Shown: in pieces, positions 43,397 through 51,631 of the stretch
Numbering within the stretch: position 1 is the first letter of the stretch
Layout: each line of letters opens with the position of its first letter
NCBI GenBank assembly: GCA_036506155.1
Contig: DASXSF010000059.1
Coordinates: 1 to 64,000, forward strand
Direction of reading: 5' to 3'
Source: DASXRA01 sp036506155
GTDB lineage: Bacteria > Actinomycetota > Actinomycetes > Mycobacteriales > Jatrophihabitantaceae
Length of the DNA: 64,000 bases
Made by a program: the position numbers and the translations under genes
The notes under the pieces: generated by a model
The model's input: only the letters and a program-made list of their open reading frames with translations
What the model was told of the DNA's origin: nothing
Database searches by the model: none

Positions 43397-46300
43397 ATGG
43401 GCTGGAGTAACGAAGATATTCCGTGGCGCGAACTCGAACGGCGCCTGTCTGGCCGGCCTGCTGAGGACGAGTCTCCGACATCACGCAAACGGCCCAAGTT
43501 CCGGCCGCAACCGATAACGCCTATCCCTGGTCCGTACGTCCCTTATGCCGAGCTGCACGCCCACTCATCCTTCAGCTTCCTCGATGGCGCAAGCGAGCCG
43601 GCTGACATGGTTGCCCAGGCCAAGCACCTGTGCCTAGATGCCCTGGCCCTCATCGACCACGACGGCATGTACGGCGTGGTTCGCTTCCACGAGGCGGCCC
43701 AGGCGCTGGGCATGCCGACGATTTTCGGGGCCGAACTGTCACTGGACGTCCCCATCCCCTCGACGCAGGCCGAACGCATGATCGCGGCCCGCGTCGGCGA
43801 ACCGGATCCGCCGGGCAGGCACCTGCTCGCGCTGGCGCGCAACGCACGCGGCTACGCCAGCCTGTCCCGGGTCATCAGTGCCGCACATCGCCGCGGCGGC
43901 AGCAAGGGCCGTCCCGTCTACGACCTTGATGAGTTGGCCGAACTCTCCGATGGCAACTGGCTCGTGCTCACCGGCTGCCGCAAGGGAGCGGTACGCGCGG
44001 CGCTGGAGGGCGGCAAGCACGGCACGTTTGCCCTCGATCCCGCCCGGCGGGCACTGGCCGAGCTGGTCGACCGGTTCGGCCACGACAACGTCGCCGTCGA
44101 GCTCACCTATGCCCTCGACCCGCTCGCTGACGAGCGATACGACGCGCTCGCACAGCTCGCCGCCGAGTGCGGGCTACCCGTCGTCGCGACCACGGGCGCG
44201 CACTACGATGCGCCGGCGCAGCGTGAGTTGGCTACCGCGGTCGCCGCGGTCCGCGCGCGCAGCAGTCTCGACGAGATCGACGGGTGGCTCCCGGCGTGGG
44301 CGGACCAGCATCTGCGCTCCGGCGCGGAGATGCAGTCCCGGTTCGCCCGCTGGCCGGGCGCCGTCGAGAACACGGTCCGACTGAGCAAGGAGCTGGTGTT
44401 CGAGCTCGATCTCATCGCCCCGAAGCTGCCGCCCTTCCCGCTCAAGGACGGTCACAAGACCGAAATGGAGTACCTCCGCTACCTCGCGTACGAGGGTGCG
44501 GCCAGGCGCTTCAAAGGCAAACCGCACGAGCAACGGGCGTACCGGAAGATCGCCGAAGAGCTGAAGATCATTGAGAAGCTCGGCTTCCCCGGCTACTTCC
44601 TCGTCGTCTGGGACATCGCCCGGTACTGCCGTGAGCACGACATCCTCTGCCAGGGACGCGGCTCGGCAGCCAACTCCGCCGTGTGTTACGCGCTCGAGGT
44701 CACGGCTGTCGACGCTGTCCGGTTCGATCTCATGTTCGCGCGATTCCTCGGCCCCGAGCGCACCGAGGAGCCGCCGGACATCGACATCGACATCGAGTCC
44801 GACCGGCGCGAGGAAGTCATCCAGTACGTCTACACAACGCATGGACGCGACCGAGCAGCGCAGGTGGCCAACGTCATCACGTATCGGCCCAAGTCGGCGA
44901 TCCGTGACGTCGCCAAGGCGTTCGGCTACTCCCCCGGCCAGCAGGACGCGTGGAGCAAGGAGTTCGAGCAGGGCTACTACTGGTCCGAGGTCGGCGATCG
45001 CGATGAGCGCTCGCCGACAACATCCGCCGGAGTCGGCTCTGCGGGTGCGCCGCTCGCTGCGCTCGGGCGCGACCCTCGAGCCGAGCCGAGCTCCGCTCGG
45101 CCCGCGTCGCGGCCGGCGGGCTCTTCGCGCGAGCGCTCATCGCGTTCGTGGTCGAGTGATATCCCGCCAAGAGTGACAGCGCTGGCGCGGGAGTTGGAGC
45201 GCAAGCCCCGGCATCTGGGCATTCACTCCGGCGGCATGGTCATCTGTGACCGCCCGATCGTCGAGGTGTGTCCGGTCGAGTGGGGCCGCATGCCCAATCG
45301 CACCGTGCTCCAGTGGGACAAGGACGACTGCGCACGCATGAAGCTGGTCAAGTTCGACCTGCTCGGGCTCGGCATGCTCTCCGCGCTGCACTACTGCCTC
45401 GACCTGATCGAGGAGCACCACCAGAAGCAGTACACCGTCGACTCGATCCCCAAAGAGGAGGAGTGCGTCTACGACATGCTCGCCGAAGCCGACGCGGTCG
45501 GCGTGTTCCAGGTCGAGTCGCGGGCCCAGCTGGCGACACTTCCCCGGCTGCTGCCGAAGAGCCTGTACGAGCTGGCGATCGAGGTCGCCTTGATCCGGCC
45601 GGGCCCAATCCAGGGGGATTCGGTGCACCCGTACATCCGCCGCAAGCGGGGCGACGAAGACGTCAAGTACGCGCACTCACTGCTGGAAGGTCCGCTCGAG
45701 CGCACTCTCGGCATCCCGCTGTTCCAGGAACAGCTCATGGAGATCGCGATCACTGTCGCGGGCTTCTCCGCCGCCGAGGCCGACAAGCTGCGCCGGGCGA
45801 TGGGCTCCAAGCGCGGGATCGAGGAGATCGCGACACTGCGCGAGCGGCTCTACGAGGGAATGGCCGCAAACGGCATCACCGGCATGCTGGCCGACCAGAT
45901 CTACGCCAAAATCCAGGCATTCTCGTCGTTCGGGTTCGCCGAGAGCCACGCCATCAGCTTCGCCCTGCTCGTGTATGCCTCGGCGTGGCTGAAGCGGCAC
46001 TACCCCGCGGCGTTCTGTGCGGCGCTGCTGAACGCGCAGCCGATGGGCTTCTACTCGCCACAGTCGCTGGTGCACGACGCCAAACGGCACGGCGTCCAAA
46101 CCCGCCGCCCGGACATCAACATCTCGAAGGCGACGGCCACTCTGGAGCCCGACGACGCCCCGGCGCAGTGCGACCGTTGCCCCGAGCACGCGCCGCCGCA
46201 GCCGGCGGTACGGCTCGGCATCGCCAGTGTCCGGACGATCAGCGACGACCTGGCACAACGCATCGTGGCCGAACGCAATGAGCGCGGCGCGTTCACCTCG

Positions 46301-46906
46301 ATGGCCGACCTGTCGCGACGGGTGGGACTGTCCGCCGACCAGGTCGAGGCACTGGCCACCGCCGGGGCGTTCGACAGCTTCGGCGCCACTCGCCGGGACG
46401 CGCTGTGGGGGGCAGGCGCGGCGGCCGCAGCGCGTCCCGGCCAACTCGAACTGGCCACGTTCGACGAGTCGGCTACCCCGCCTTTGCCCGTGATGACCGA
46501 GCCCGAAGAGCTCATCGCCGACATGTGGGCCACCAACATCACACCGGACCGCTACCCCACCGCCCTGATCCGAGATCGCCTCACCGCGCTGGGCATCGTT
46601 CCCGCCGCTGAGCTGCACGATTGGCCCGACCGGAGCCCGGTCACCGTCGGCGGAGTGGTCACACACCGGCAACGCCCGGGCACCGCGCACGGAATCACGT
46701 TCATCAACCTCGAGGACGAGACCGGCATGGTGAACATCGTCTGCCACGCCGGAGTCTGGGAGCGCCACCGTCGAGTGGCCCGGCAATCTGCCGGCCTGCT
46801 CGTCCGTGGCCGCATCGAGAAGACCGATGGCGTGATCAACGTCGTCGCCCAGTACCTCGAGACGCTTCCGCTAGGTCTGCGCCCGAAGTCGCGAGATTTC
46901 CGATGA
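43397..46906 (+). CDS. dnaE2: Error-prone DNA polymerase III alpha subunit
   Basis: DnaE2 is the SOS-induced C-family polymerase that copies past lesions with ImuA' and ImuB. The 1169-residue protein has the PHP domain (YAELHAHSSFSFLDGASEPA), the polymerase active site (PPDIDIDIESDRREEV, acids at about 461-467), KFDLLGLGMLSALHYCLDLI, helix-hairpin-helix and OB parts near the end. The ATG at 43397 (MGWSNEDIPW) matches mycobacterial DnaE2; the in-frame ATG at 43379 is inside the SOS box. Residues 535-582 are encoded by an inserted repeat element. The stop overlaps the radical SAM start. Confidence 0.94.
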   Translation: MGWSNEDIPWRELERRLSGRPAEDESPTSRKRPKFRPQPITPIPGPYVPYAELHAHSSFSFLDGASEPADMVAQAKHLCLDALALIDHDGMYGVVRFHEAAQALGMPTIFGAELSLDVPIPSTQAERMIAARVGEPDPPGRHLLALARNARGYASLSRVISAAHRRGGSKGRPVYDLDELAELSDGNWLVLTGCRKGAVRAALEGGKHGTFALDPARRALAELVDRFGHDNVAVELTYALDPLADERYDALAQLAAECGLPVVATTGAHYDAPAQRELATAVAAVRARSSLDEIDGWLPAWADQHLRSGAEMQSRFARWPGAVENTVRLSKELVFELDLIAPKLPPFPLKDGHKTEMEYLRYLAYEGAARRFKGKPHEQRAYRKIAEELKIIEKLGFPGYFLVVWDIARYCREHDILCQGRGSAANSAVCYALEVTAVDAVRFDLMFARFLGPERTEEPPDIDIDIESDRREEVIQYVYTTHGRDRAAQVANVITYRPKSAIRDVAKAFGYSPGQQDAWSKEFEQGYYWSEVGDRDERSPTTSAGVGSAGAPLAALGRDPRAEPSSARPASRPAGSSRERSSRSWSSDIPPRVTALARELERKPRHLGIHSGGMVICDRPIVEVCPVEWGRMPNRTVLQWDKDDCARMKLVKFDLLGLGMLSALHYCLDLIEEHHQKQYTVDSIPKEEECVYDMLAEADAVGVFQVESRAQLATLPRLLPKSLYELAIEVALIRPGPIQGDSVHPYIRRKRGDEDVKYAHSLLEGPLERTLGIPLFQEQLMEIAITVAGFSAAEADKLRRAMGSKRGIEEIATLRERLYEGMAANGITGMLADQIYAKIQAFSSFGFAESHAISFALLVYASAWLKRHYPAAFCAALLNAQPMGFYSPQSLVHDAKRHGVQTRRPDINISKATATLEPDDAPAQCDRCPEHAPPQPAVRLGIASVRTISDDLAQRIVAERNERGAFTSMADLSRRVGLSADQVEALATAGAFDSFGATRRDALWGAGAAAAARPGQLELATFDESATPPLPVMTEPEELIADMWATNITPDRYPTALIRDRLTALGIVPAAELHDWPDRSPVTVGGVVTHRQRPGTAHGITFINLEDETGMVNIVCHAGVWERHRRVARQSAGLLVRGRIEKTDGVINVVAQYLETLPLGLRPKSRDFR
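45000..45143 (+). repeat. Complete MITE-like element inserted in frame in dnaE2
   Basis: The element has perfect 14-bp terminal inverted repeats, GCGATGAGCGCTCG and CGAGCGCTCATCGC. It is 144 bp long, exactly 48 codons, with no stop in the dnaE2 frame. It adds a low-complexity Ser/Arg/Ala-rich segment (RDERSPTTSAGVGSAGAPLA ... GSSRERSSRS) between WSKEFEQGYYWSEVGD and the conserved HLGIHSGGMVICDRP. No clear target duplication is visible. Confidence 0.85.
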
Positions 46907-48333
46907 CTGGTGACTTCCGATGGCGACTCGCCGACGACGAACGCGACGGGCAACCCGCGCTGTTCGGTGTCGACGGACTGACCGGGCCGCAGCGTGGCAC
47001 CGGCCGGCTGTCCGGGCTGGAGTTCCTGCACGTCACCACGAAGCGGATCCTCAATGAGGTCCCGGCCCAATCGAGGATGCCGTTCCGCTGGACGATCAAC
47101 GTCTATCGCGGGTGCAGCCATGCCTGCGTGTACTGCCTGGCCGGCGACACGCGCATCCTGCTCGCCAACGGGCACAGCAGGCAACTCGCCAAGCTACAGG
47201 TGGGCGACCGGGTGTACGGCACGGTCCGCAACGGCCGCACCCGGCAGTATGTTCCGACGGCCGTGCTGGCGCACTGGCAGACGGTCAAGCCGGCGTTCCG
47301 GCTGGAGCTCTCGGGCGGCACGATCCTCGTCGCGAGCGCCGACCATCGATTCCTGACCAGGCGCGGCTGGCGGCAGGTCACCGCGCTGGCGCCCGGGGAT
47401 CGCCTCGCCGGCATGGGTGGCTTCGACGAACCCGATGACGACTCCCAGCTGAACGTGGCCAGCGTCCAACCGCTCGACGTCGAGCTGCCGATGTACGACA
47501 TCACGACGGGCACCGGAGATTTCATCGCCAACGGCGTGGTGAGCCACAACTGCTTCGCCCGCCCCACCCACGAGTACCTCGGCCTCGACATCGGCGCCGA
47601 CTTCGACCGCAAGATCGTCGTCAAGATCAACGCCGTGGAGCGGCTCCGCGTCGAACTGGCCGATCCGGCCTGGACGCACGAGGGTGTCGCCATGGGCACC
47701 AACACCGACCCGTACCAGCGCTGCGAGGGCAAGTACCGGCTCACGCGCGGCGTCGTCGAGACGCTCACCGAGCACGCCAACCCGTTCTCGATCCTGACGA
47801 AGTCGCCCCTCGTACTCCGCGACGCGAAGCTGATCACCGAGGCCGCGCGAAAGGCCGACGTCAGCGTCAACTTCTCTGTTGGCACGCTGGACGAACGGGT
47901 TTGGCGGGCCACCGAGCCCGGCACGCCGCACCCACGGCGGCGGATCGAGGCGATGCGGGCCCTGGCCGAGGCAGGCGTCCCCACCGGCGCGCTGATCGCT
48001 CCGGTACTACCAGGGTTGTCGGACTCGCCGGAGCAGCTAGGCGAGGTGGCCCAGGCGATCCGCGACGTGGGCGGCCGCGTCATCGGCACGATTCCCCTGC
48101 ACCTGCGCCGTGGGGTGCGGGAGCACTTCCTCGGGTGGCTCGCCGGGTTCGACCCTGTACTTCACGCCGAATACCGCCGCCGATACGCCGCCAGCGCCTA
48201 CGCGCCGGCGCACTACGCCGAGCACATCCGGGCTCTCGCTATGAGCGACGCTCGCGGAGCGAATCCGGAGCGCGCGCCGCAGGCGCGCTCGAAGCGACGA
48301 CCCACCCCTCGGGGCGGGAAGCAGCCCCGATGA
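46903..48333 (+). CDS. Radical SAM protein (Rv2578c/SplB-like) carrying a mini-intein
   Basis: The 476-residue precursor should splice to 337 residues. The cluster motif is C71-x3-C75-x2-C, where the third Cys is residue 217, directly after the intein (RGCSHACVY | CFARPTHEYLG). Further features are EPGTPHPRRRIEAMRALAEA and the C-terminal EHFLGWLAG part. Rv2578c-type proteins resemble spore photoproduct lyases; the reaction is not known. The ATG at 46903 overlaps the dnaE2 stop (ATGA), so it should be SOS-induced with dnaE2. Residues 447-476 are encoded by a dispersed repeat. Confidence 0.87.
   Translation: MTGDFRWRLADDERDGQPALFGVDGLTGPQRGTGRLSGLEFLHVTTKRILNEVPAQSRMPFRWTINVYRGCSHACVYCLAGDTRILLANGHSRQLAKLQVGDRVYGTVRNGRTRQYVPTAVLAHWQTVKPAFRLELSGGTILVASADHRFLTRRGWRQVTALAPGDRLAGMGGFDEPDDDSQLNVASVQPLDVELPMYDITTGTGDFIANGVVSHNCFARPTHEYLGLDIGADFDRKIVVKINAVERLRVELADPAWTHEGVAMGTNTDPYQRCEGKYRLTRGVVETLTEHANPFSILTKSPLVLRDAKLITEAARKADVSVNFSVGTLDERVWRATEPGTPHPRRRIEAMRALAEAGVPTGALIAPVLPGLSDSPEQLGEVAQAIRDVGGRVIGTIPLHLRRGVREHFLGWLAGFDPVLHAEYRRRYAASAYAPAHYAEHIRALAMSDARGANPERAPQARSKRRPTPRGGKQPR
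47134..47550 (+). other. Mini-intein, 139 residues
   Basis: It starts with Cys1 in block A (CLAGDTRILLANG) and has the block B histidine in ASADHRFLT (S-x-x-H instead of T-x-x-H). It ends with block F (MYDITTGTGDFIANG) and block G VVSHN followed by Cys+1. The penultimate His, terminal Asn and Cys+1 needed for class 1 splicing are all there. No homing endonuclease domain is present. It splits the protein just before the third cysteine of the Fe-S cluster motif. Confidence 0.93.
48240..48330 (+). repeat. Dispersed repeat (second class) encoding the radical SAM tail
   Basis: TATGAGCGACGCTCGCGGAG starts it and GGGGCGGGAAGCAG ends it, as in the copies at 18725 and 26132. Here the TGA is out of frame, so translation continues through 30 repeat-encoded residues. 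A second partial copy (GAGCGACGCTCGTGGAGCGA) begins 5 bp after the gene stop. Confidence 0.75.
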
Positions 48334-48528
48334 CAGAGCGACGCTCGTGGAGCGAACCGTGCGATCCGTCTCCGTGCGGCGGTCGAAGGTCCGGCTGTGA
48401 GCATCGACCCGGCCACAGCCGAGAAACACCACCGGCGGCCTTGCGGCGCTCTTCCGGAGCGGACGCCACGGGCGCTAGCGTGATCGAAAGACATCCTGGC
48501 ACGGGGCGAACCGGATGGGGGTGGTCGC

Positions 48529-48960
48529 GTGAGGATCTTGGACATTCTGCGCCACAAAGGCTCTTCCGTCGTGACGATCAGCCCGCACGAAACGGTGCGT
48601 GTCCTGCTCGCCCGGCTGGCCGAACACAACATCGGCGCTCTGGTCGTCGCCGATGGCGACCAGGTCGCGGGCATCATTTCGGAGCGGGACATCGTCCGCC
48701 ACCTCAACGACCGTGGCGAGCAGATCCTCGACCAGCCAGTGTCCGAGCTGATGACCGCATCGGTGGTGAGTTGCAGCCCCACCGACGACGTCGACAGCGT
48801 GGCTGCCGGCATGACTGAGCTGCGCATCAGGCACATGCCGGTGCTCGACAAGGGAATGCTGGTCGGGATCGTGACGATCGGCGACGTCGTGGCGGGCCGC
48901 ATCAGGCAGCTCGAGCAGGACCGTGGTCAGCTCGAGCAGTACATCACGCAGGGACGCTAG
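48529..48960 (+). CDS. Two-CBS-domain protein
   Basis: The 143-residue protein consists of a pair of CBS motifs: VLLARLAEHNIGALVVADGD with GIISERDIVRHL, and VAAGMTELRIRHMPVLDKGM with GIVTIGDVVAGRI. Such Bateman modules bind adenosine nucleotides or NAD(H). The GTG at 48529 is preceded by a GGGGGT stretch. Its last 4 bp overlap the LysR gene end on the other strand. Confidence 0.9.
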   Translation: MRILDILRHKGSSVVTISPHETVRVLLARLAEHNIGALVVADGDQVAGIISERDIVRHLNDRGEQILDQPVSELMTASVVSCSPTDDVDSVAAGMTELRIRHMPVLDKGMLVGIVTIGDVVAGRIRQLEQDRGQLEQYITQGR

Positions 48961-49859
48961 GTGCGTACCGGGATTCGGCGCAGTTCGGCGAGGAACGCAT
49001 CCAGGGCCGGACGGCGCGGCCCGAGGCCGGCGGCACGCGTCGCGGCAAAGATCGTCCGCTTGAGCCGGGGCCGCTCCAGCGGCGTCACCTCGACATCGGG
49101 CGGGACGTTGCGCAGCCCGAGCCCGGCGATCAGGGCCACGCCCAGCTCGGCGGCCACCAGGTCGAGCAGTAGCGCGAACTCAAGCGCTCGGTGCCGGATG
49201 TCCGGGTCGAAGCCTGCGTCCCGGCATGCCTGCAAGGTGGCCCGGCCGCACGGGCTCTCGGCATGGCTGGCGACCCAGGGCCGGTCAGCCAGGTCAGTGA
49301 GGCGTCCGGTCCCGCACCGCCAGGCACGGGGCGTCACTACGTAGAGCCGGTCGACGCCGAGGCGATGCCGCTCGATGCCGTCCGGCGGCTGCCACGGCAC
49401 GTGGTCGTATTCCTGGACGATCAGCATGTCGAGCGCTGTCGAACGCAGGTCCACGAGCCCTGGGTCGTCCTCGACCTCGGCCACCCGCACGTCGAGGTCG
49501 GGATGCCGCCGCCGGACACTGGCCGCGGCCGGCGCCACCAGCGCGCCCGCCGCCGACGGGAACGACCCGATCCGCACGGTGCCGGAAACCGCCCGTCGCG
49601 CCGCTGCGAGGCCGGCAGCGGCACTCTCCAGCGCCCGCAGCACCTCTTCGGCGTGCCTGGCCAACGCCGTCCCGGCGTGGGTGAGCACCACGCCGCGGCC
49701 GGAGCGTTCGAGCAGGTCGCAGCCGGCCTCCCGTTCCAGTTGCGCGAGCTGCTGTGACACCGCCGACGGCGTGACGTGCAAGACCGCGGCCGCGCCGGTG
49801 ACGCTCCCCCGGAGGTTCACTTCGTGCAGCACGCGCAGGCGCCGGGCATCCAGGTCCAT
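48957..49859 (-). CDS. LysR-family transcriptional regulator
   Basis: The 300-residue regulator has the LysR helix-turn-helix (RRLRVLHEVNLRGSVTGAAA, SAVSQQLAQLEREAG) and a substrate-binding domain. The ATG at 49859 (MDLDARRLRVL) is chosen because it has a GGCGGG site at a proper distance. The longest frame would start at 49922, inside the palindrome at 49921-49937. It is divergent from the EamA exporter, its likely target. Confidence 0.88.
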   Translation of the reverse strand: MDLDARRLRVLHEVNLRGSVTGAAAVLHVTPSAVSQQLAQLEREAGCDLLERSGRGVVLTHAGTALARHAEEVLRALESAAAGLAAARRAVSGTVRIGSFPSAAGALVAPAAASVRRRHPDLDVRVAEVEDDPGLVDLRSTALDMLIVQEYDHVPWQPPDGIERHRLGVDRLYVVTPRAWRCGTGRLTDLADRPWVASHAESPCGRATLQACRDAGFDPDIRHRALEFALLLDLVAAELGVALIAGLGLRNVPPDVEVTPLERPRLKRTIFAATRAAGLGPRRPALDAFLAELRRIPVRT

Positions 49860-49920
49860 AACCATCCCGCCGGTTCGTGTCTCGGCCTTCGTCGCACCGG
49901 TCTTCGCACGAGCACCCATC

Positions 49921-49937
49921 ATGTAGCGACGCTACAT
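49921..49937. promoter_or_regulatory. Likely LysR operator between lysR-type and eamA genes
   Basis: ATGTAGCGACGCTACAT is a perfect 17-bp palindrome with a T-N11-A core, the signature of LysR-type binding sites. It is 50 bp before the EamA start and 62 bp before the chosen LysR start. Confidence 0.7.
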
Positions 49938-49986
49938 CGAATGGCAAGCAGAATGAACTGGACGTACATGGTCACCACCCGACACC

Positions 49987-51009
49987 GTGAACGGTGTGAA
50001 GCCGCAGCATCGCGCCCTCGCCGTCCTCGTCACCGTCATCTGGGGTGTCAACTTCGTGGTGATAGACGAGGGGTTGCGCGACCTGCCGCCACTTCTGCTC
50101 ACTGCGTTGCGCTTCCTCGCGTGCGCGCCGCTCGTACTGCTCGTTCCGAGGCCGACAGCCAAGCTGCGCTTCGTCCTGGGTTACGGCCTGGTGCTCGGCG
50201 TGGTCAAGTTCGGCTTGCTGTTCACGGCGATGGCGGACGGAATGCCGGCGGGGCTCGCGTCGCTCGTCCTGCAACTGCAGGCGCTGTTCTCGCTCGGCCT
50301 CGCCTCACTACTGCTCGGCGAGCGGCCGACGCCAGCGCAGGCCGCCGGCGCCGTGGTCGCCACGGCGGGCATGGGCCTGCTGGCCAGCGGGGGCACCGGC
50401 GGGAGCGTCGCGTTGACCGGCATGCTGATGACGATCGGGGCAGCCGCGGCGTGGGCACTCGGGAACGTCGTCGTGCGAGCCAGTGGCGAGACCCGGCCGC
50501 TGTCCATGCTCGTCTGGTCGAGCCTGGTGCCGCCGCTGCCGCTGCTCGCACTGTCCACGATCGTCGACGGGCCACACCACGTCGCTCACGCGCTCAGCCA
50601 CCTCACCGTGCGTGCGCTGCTCGCGATCGGCTATGTCGCCTATCTGTCGACACTGGTCGGCTTCGGGCTGTGGAACCGGCTCATCGGCACGTACTCGGTC
50701 AGCCGCGTCGCGCCGTTCAGCCTGCTGGTGCCGATCTTCGGGCTCACCGCGGCCTGGATCGCCCTCGGCGAACCGCTCACCTGGCGTCTCGCAGGCTGCG
50801 CCCTGCTCGTGCTCGCCGGTCTCGCCCTGGTCATCCGCAAGACCTCCGTGGGACAGTCGGTACATGGCAGAACGCAGCTCCTACGCACCCGGCACCCCGT
50901 GCTGGATCGACCTGAACACGAGCGACCCGTCCGCGGCACGCGCGTTCTACACCGAGTTGTTCGGCTGGCAGTTCGAGACGAACGAGGAGTCCCATTACGC
51001 GACGGCTAG
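49987..51009 (+). CDS. EamA/DMT-family transporter with an odd C-terminal extension
   Basis: The first 285 residues are a ten-helix DMT exporter with two EamA repeats (VTVIWGVNFVVIDEGLRDLP, LASLLLGERPTPAQAAGAVV and LIGTYSVSRVAPFSLLVPIF, WIALGEPLTW). A normal end would be near LAGLALVIRK. Instead the frame runs on for about 55 Arg-rich residues, overlapping the next gene by 146 bp in another frame. The natural stop was probably lost by a small change near 50850. It is likely controlled by the divergent LysR regulator. Confidence 0.85.
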   Translation: MNGVKPQHRALAVLVTVIWGVNFVVIDEGLRDLPPLLLTALRFLACAPLVLLVPRPTAKLRFVLGYGLVLGVVKFGLLFTAMADGMPAGLASLVLQLQALFSLGLASLLLGERPTPAQAAGAVVATAGMGLLASGGTGGSVALTGMLMTIGAAAAWALGNVVVRASGETRPLSMLVWSSLVPPLPLLALSTIVDGPHHVAHALSHLTVRALLAIGYVAYLSTLVGFGLWNRLIGTYSVSRVAPFSLLVPIFGLTAAWIALGEPLTWRLAGCALLVLAGLALVIRKTSVGQSVHGRTQLLRTRHPVLDRPEHERPVRGTRVLHRVVRLAVRDERGVPLRDG

Positions 51010-51631
51010 GAAGGACGGTAAGCGGGTGTGCGGCCTCAACGACATGGCCATCACCGAGCAGCCGCCCGCCTGGCTCACGTATTTCGCGACAGACGATGCG
51101 CAGAAGCTCGCCGAGTCGATCACCGCCAACGGGGGCGCCGTCGTGCTCGGGCCGATGCAGGTGTACCAACAGGGCAGTATCCTGCTCTGGCTGGACACCG
51201 TAGGTGCCACCGCCGGCGCCTGGCAGCCCGGTCTGCACACAGGTGCCGAACTGGTCGAGGAAGCCGGGACGACGGCCTGGCACGAGCTCGCCACGCGCGA
51301 CCTCGACGGCGCTGTCGCGTTCTATACAGCCGTCCTGCCGGTCAGCGCCCACGACATGAGCGACGGCGAGTTCCGGTACCAGACGCTGCGCGTGGAGGAC
51401 CGCGACGTCGCCGGCATCTGGCAGATGAGCGCCGACGTGCCTGCCGAGACGCCGCCGCACTGGTCGGTGTATTTCACCGTCGACGACACCGACGCCACCG
51501 TCTCGGCGGCCATCGCCCACGGCGCCACCGTGAACGTCCCGGCGAAGGACTCCCCGTACGGTCGTTTCGCCGGGCTGGCCGACCCGCAGGGCGCCGCGTT
51601 CTACGTGATTCAGCCGGCAGAGGCGGCGTAA
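50864..51631 (+). CDS. Tandem VOC-domain protein, Rv0577/CFP30B-like
   Basis: The 255-residue protein has two glyoxalase-like modules: SYAPGTPCWIDLNTSDPSAA, FYTELFGWQF and then GTTAWHELATRDLDGAVAFY, GRFAGLADPQGAAFYVIQP. The build and the motifs match Rv0577 of Mycobacterium tuberculosis, which is linked to methylglyoxal detoxification. The ATG at 50864 lies inside the extended EamA frame. It converges with the HMGL gene, overlapping 22 bp. Confidence 0.88.
   Translation: MAERSSYAPGTPCWIDLNTSDPSAARAFYTELFGWQFETNEESHYATARKDGKRVCGLNDMAITEQPPAWLTYFATDDAQKLAESITANGGAVVLGPMQVYQQGSILLWLDTVGATAGAWQPGLHTGAELVEEAGTTAWHELATRDLDGAVAFYTAVLPVSAHDMSDGEFRYQTLRVEDRDVAGIWQMSADVPAETPPHWSVYFTVDDTDATVSAAIAHGATVNVPAKDSPYGRFAGLADPQGAAFYVIQPAEAA

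Noticed and set aside
45000..45143. Second intein in dnaE2
   Set aside because: The extra segment has no intein blocks and its ends match the dispersed repeat.
46621..46902. Upstream extension of the radical SAM frame
   Set aside because: It is out of frame within conserved dnaE2 coding sequence; the ATG at 46903 forms the usual ATGA overlap.
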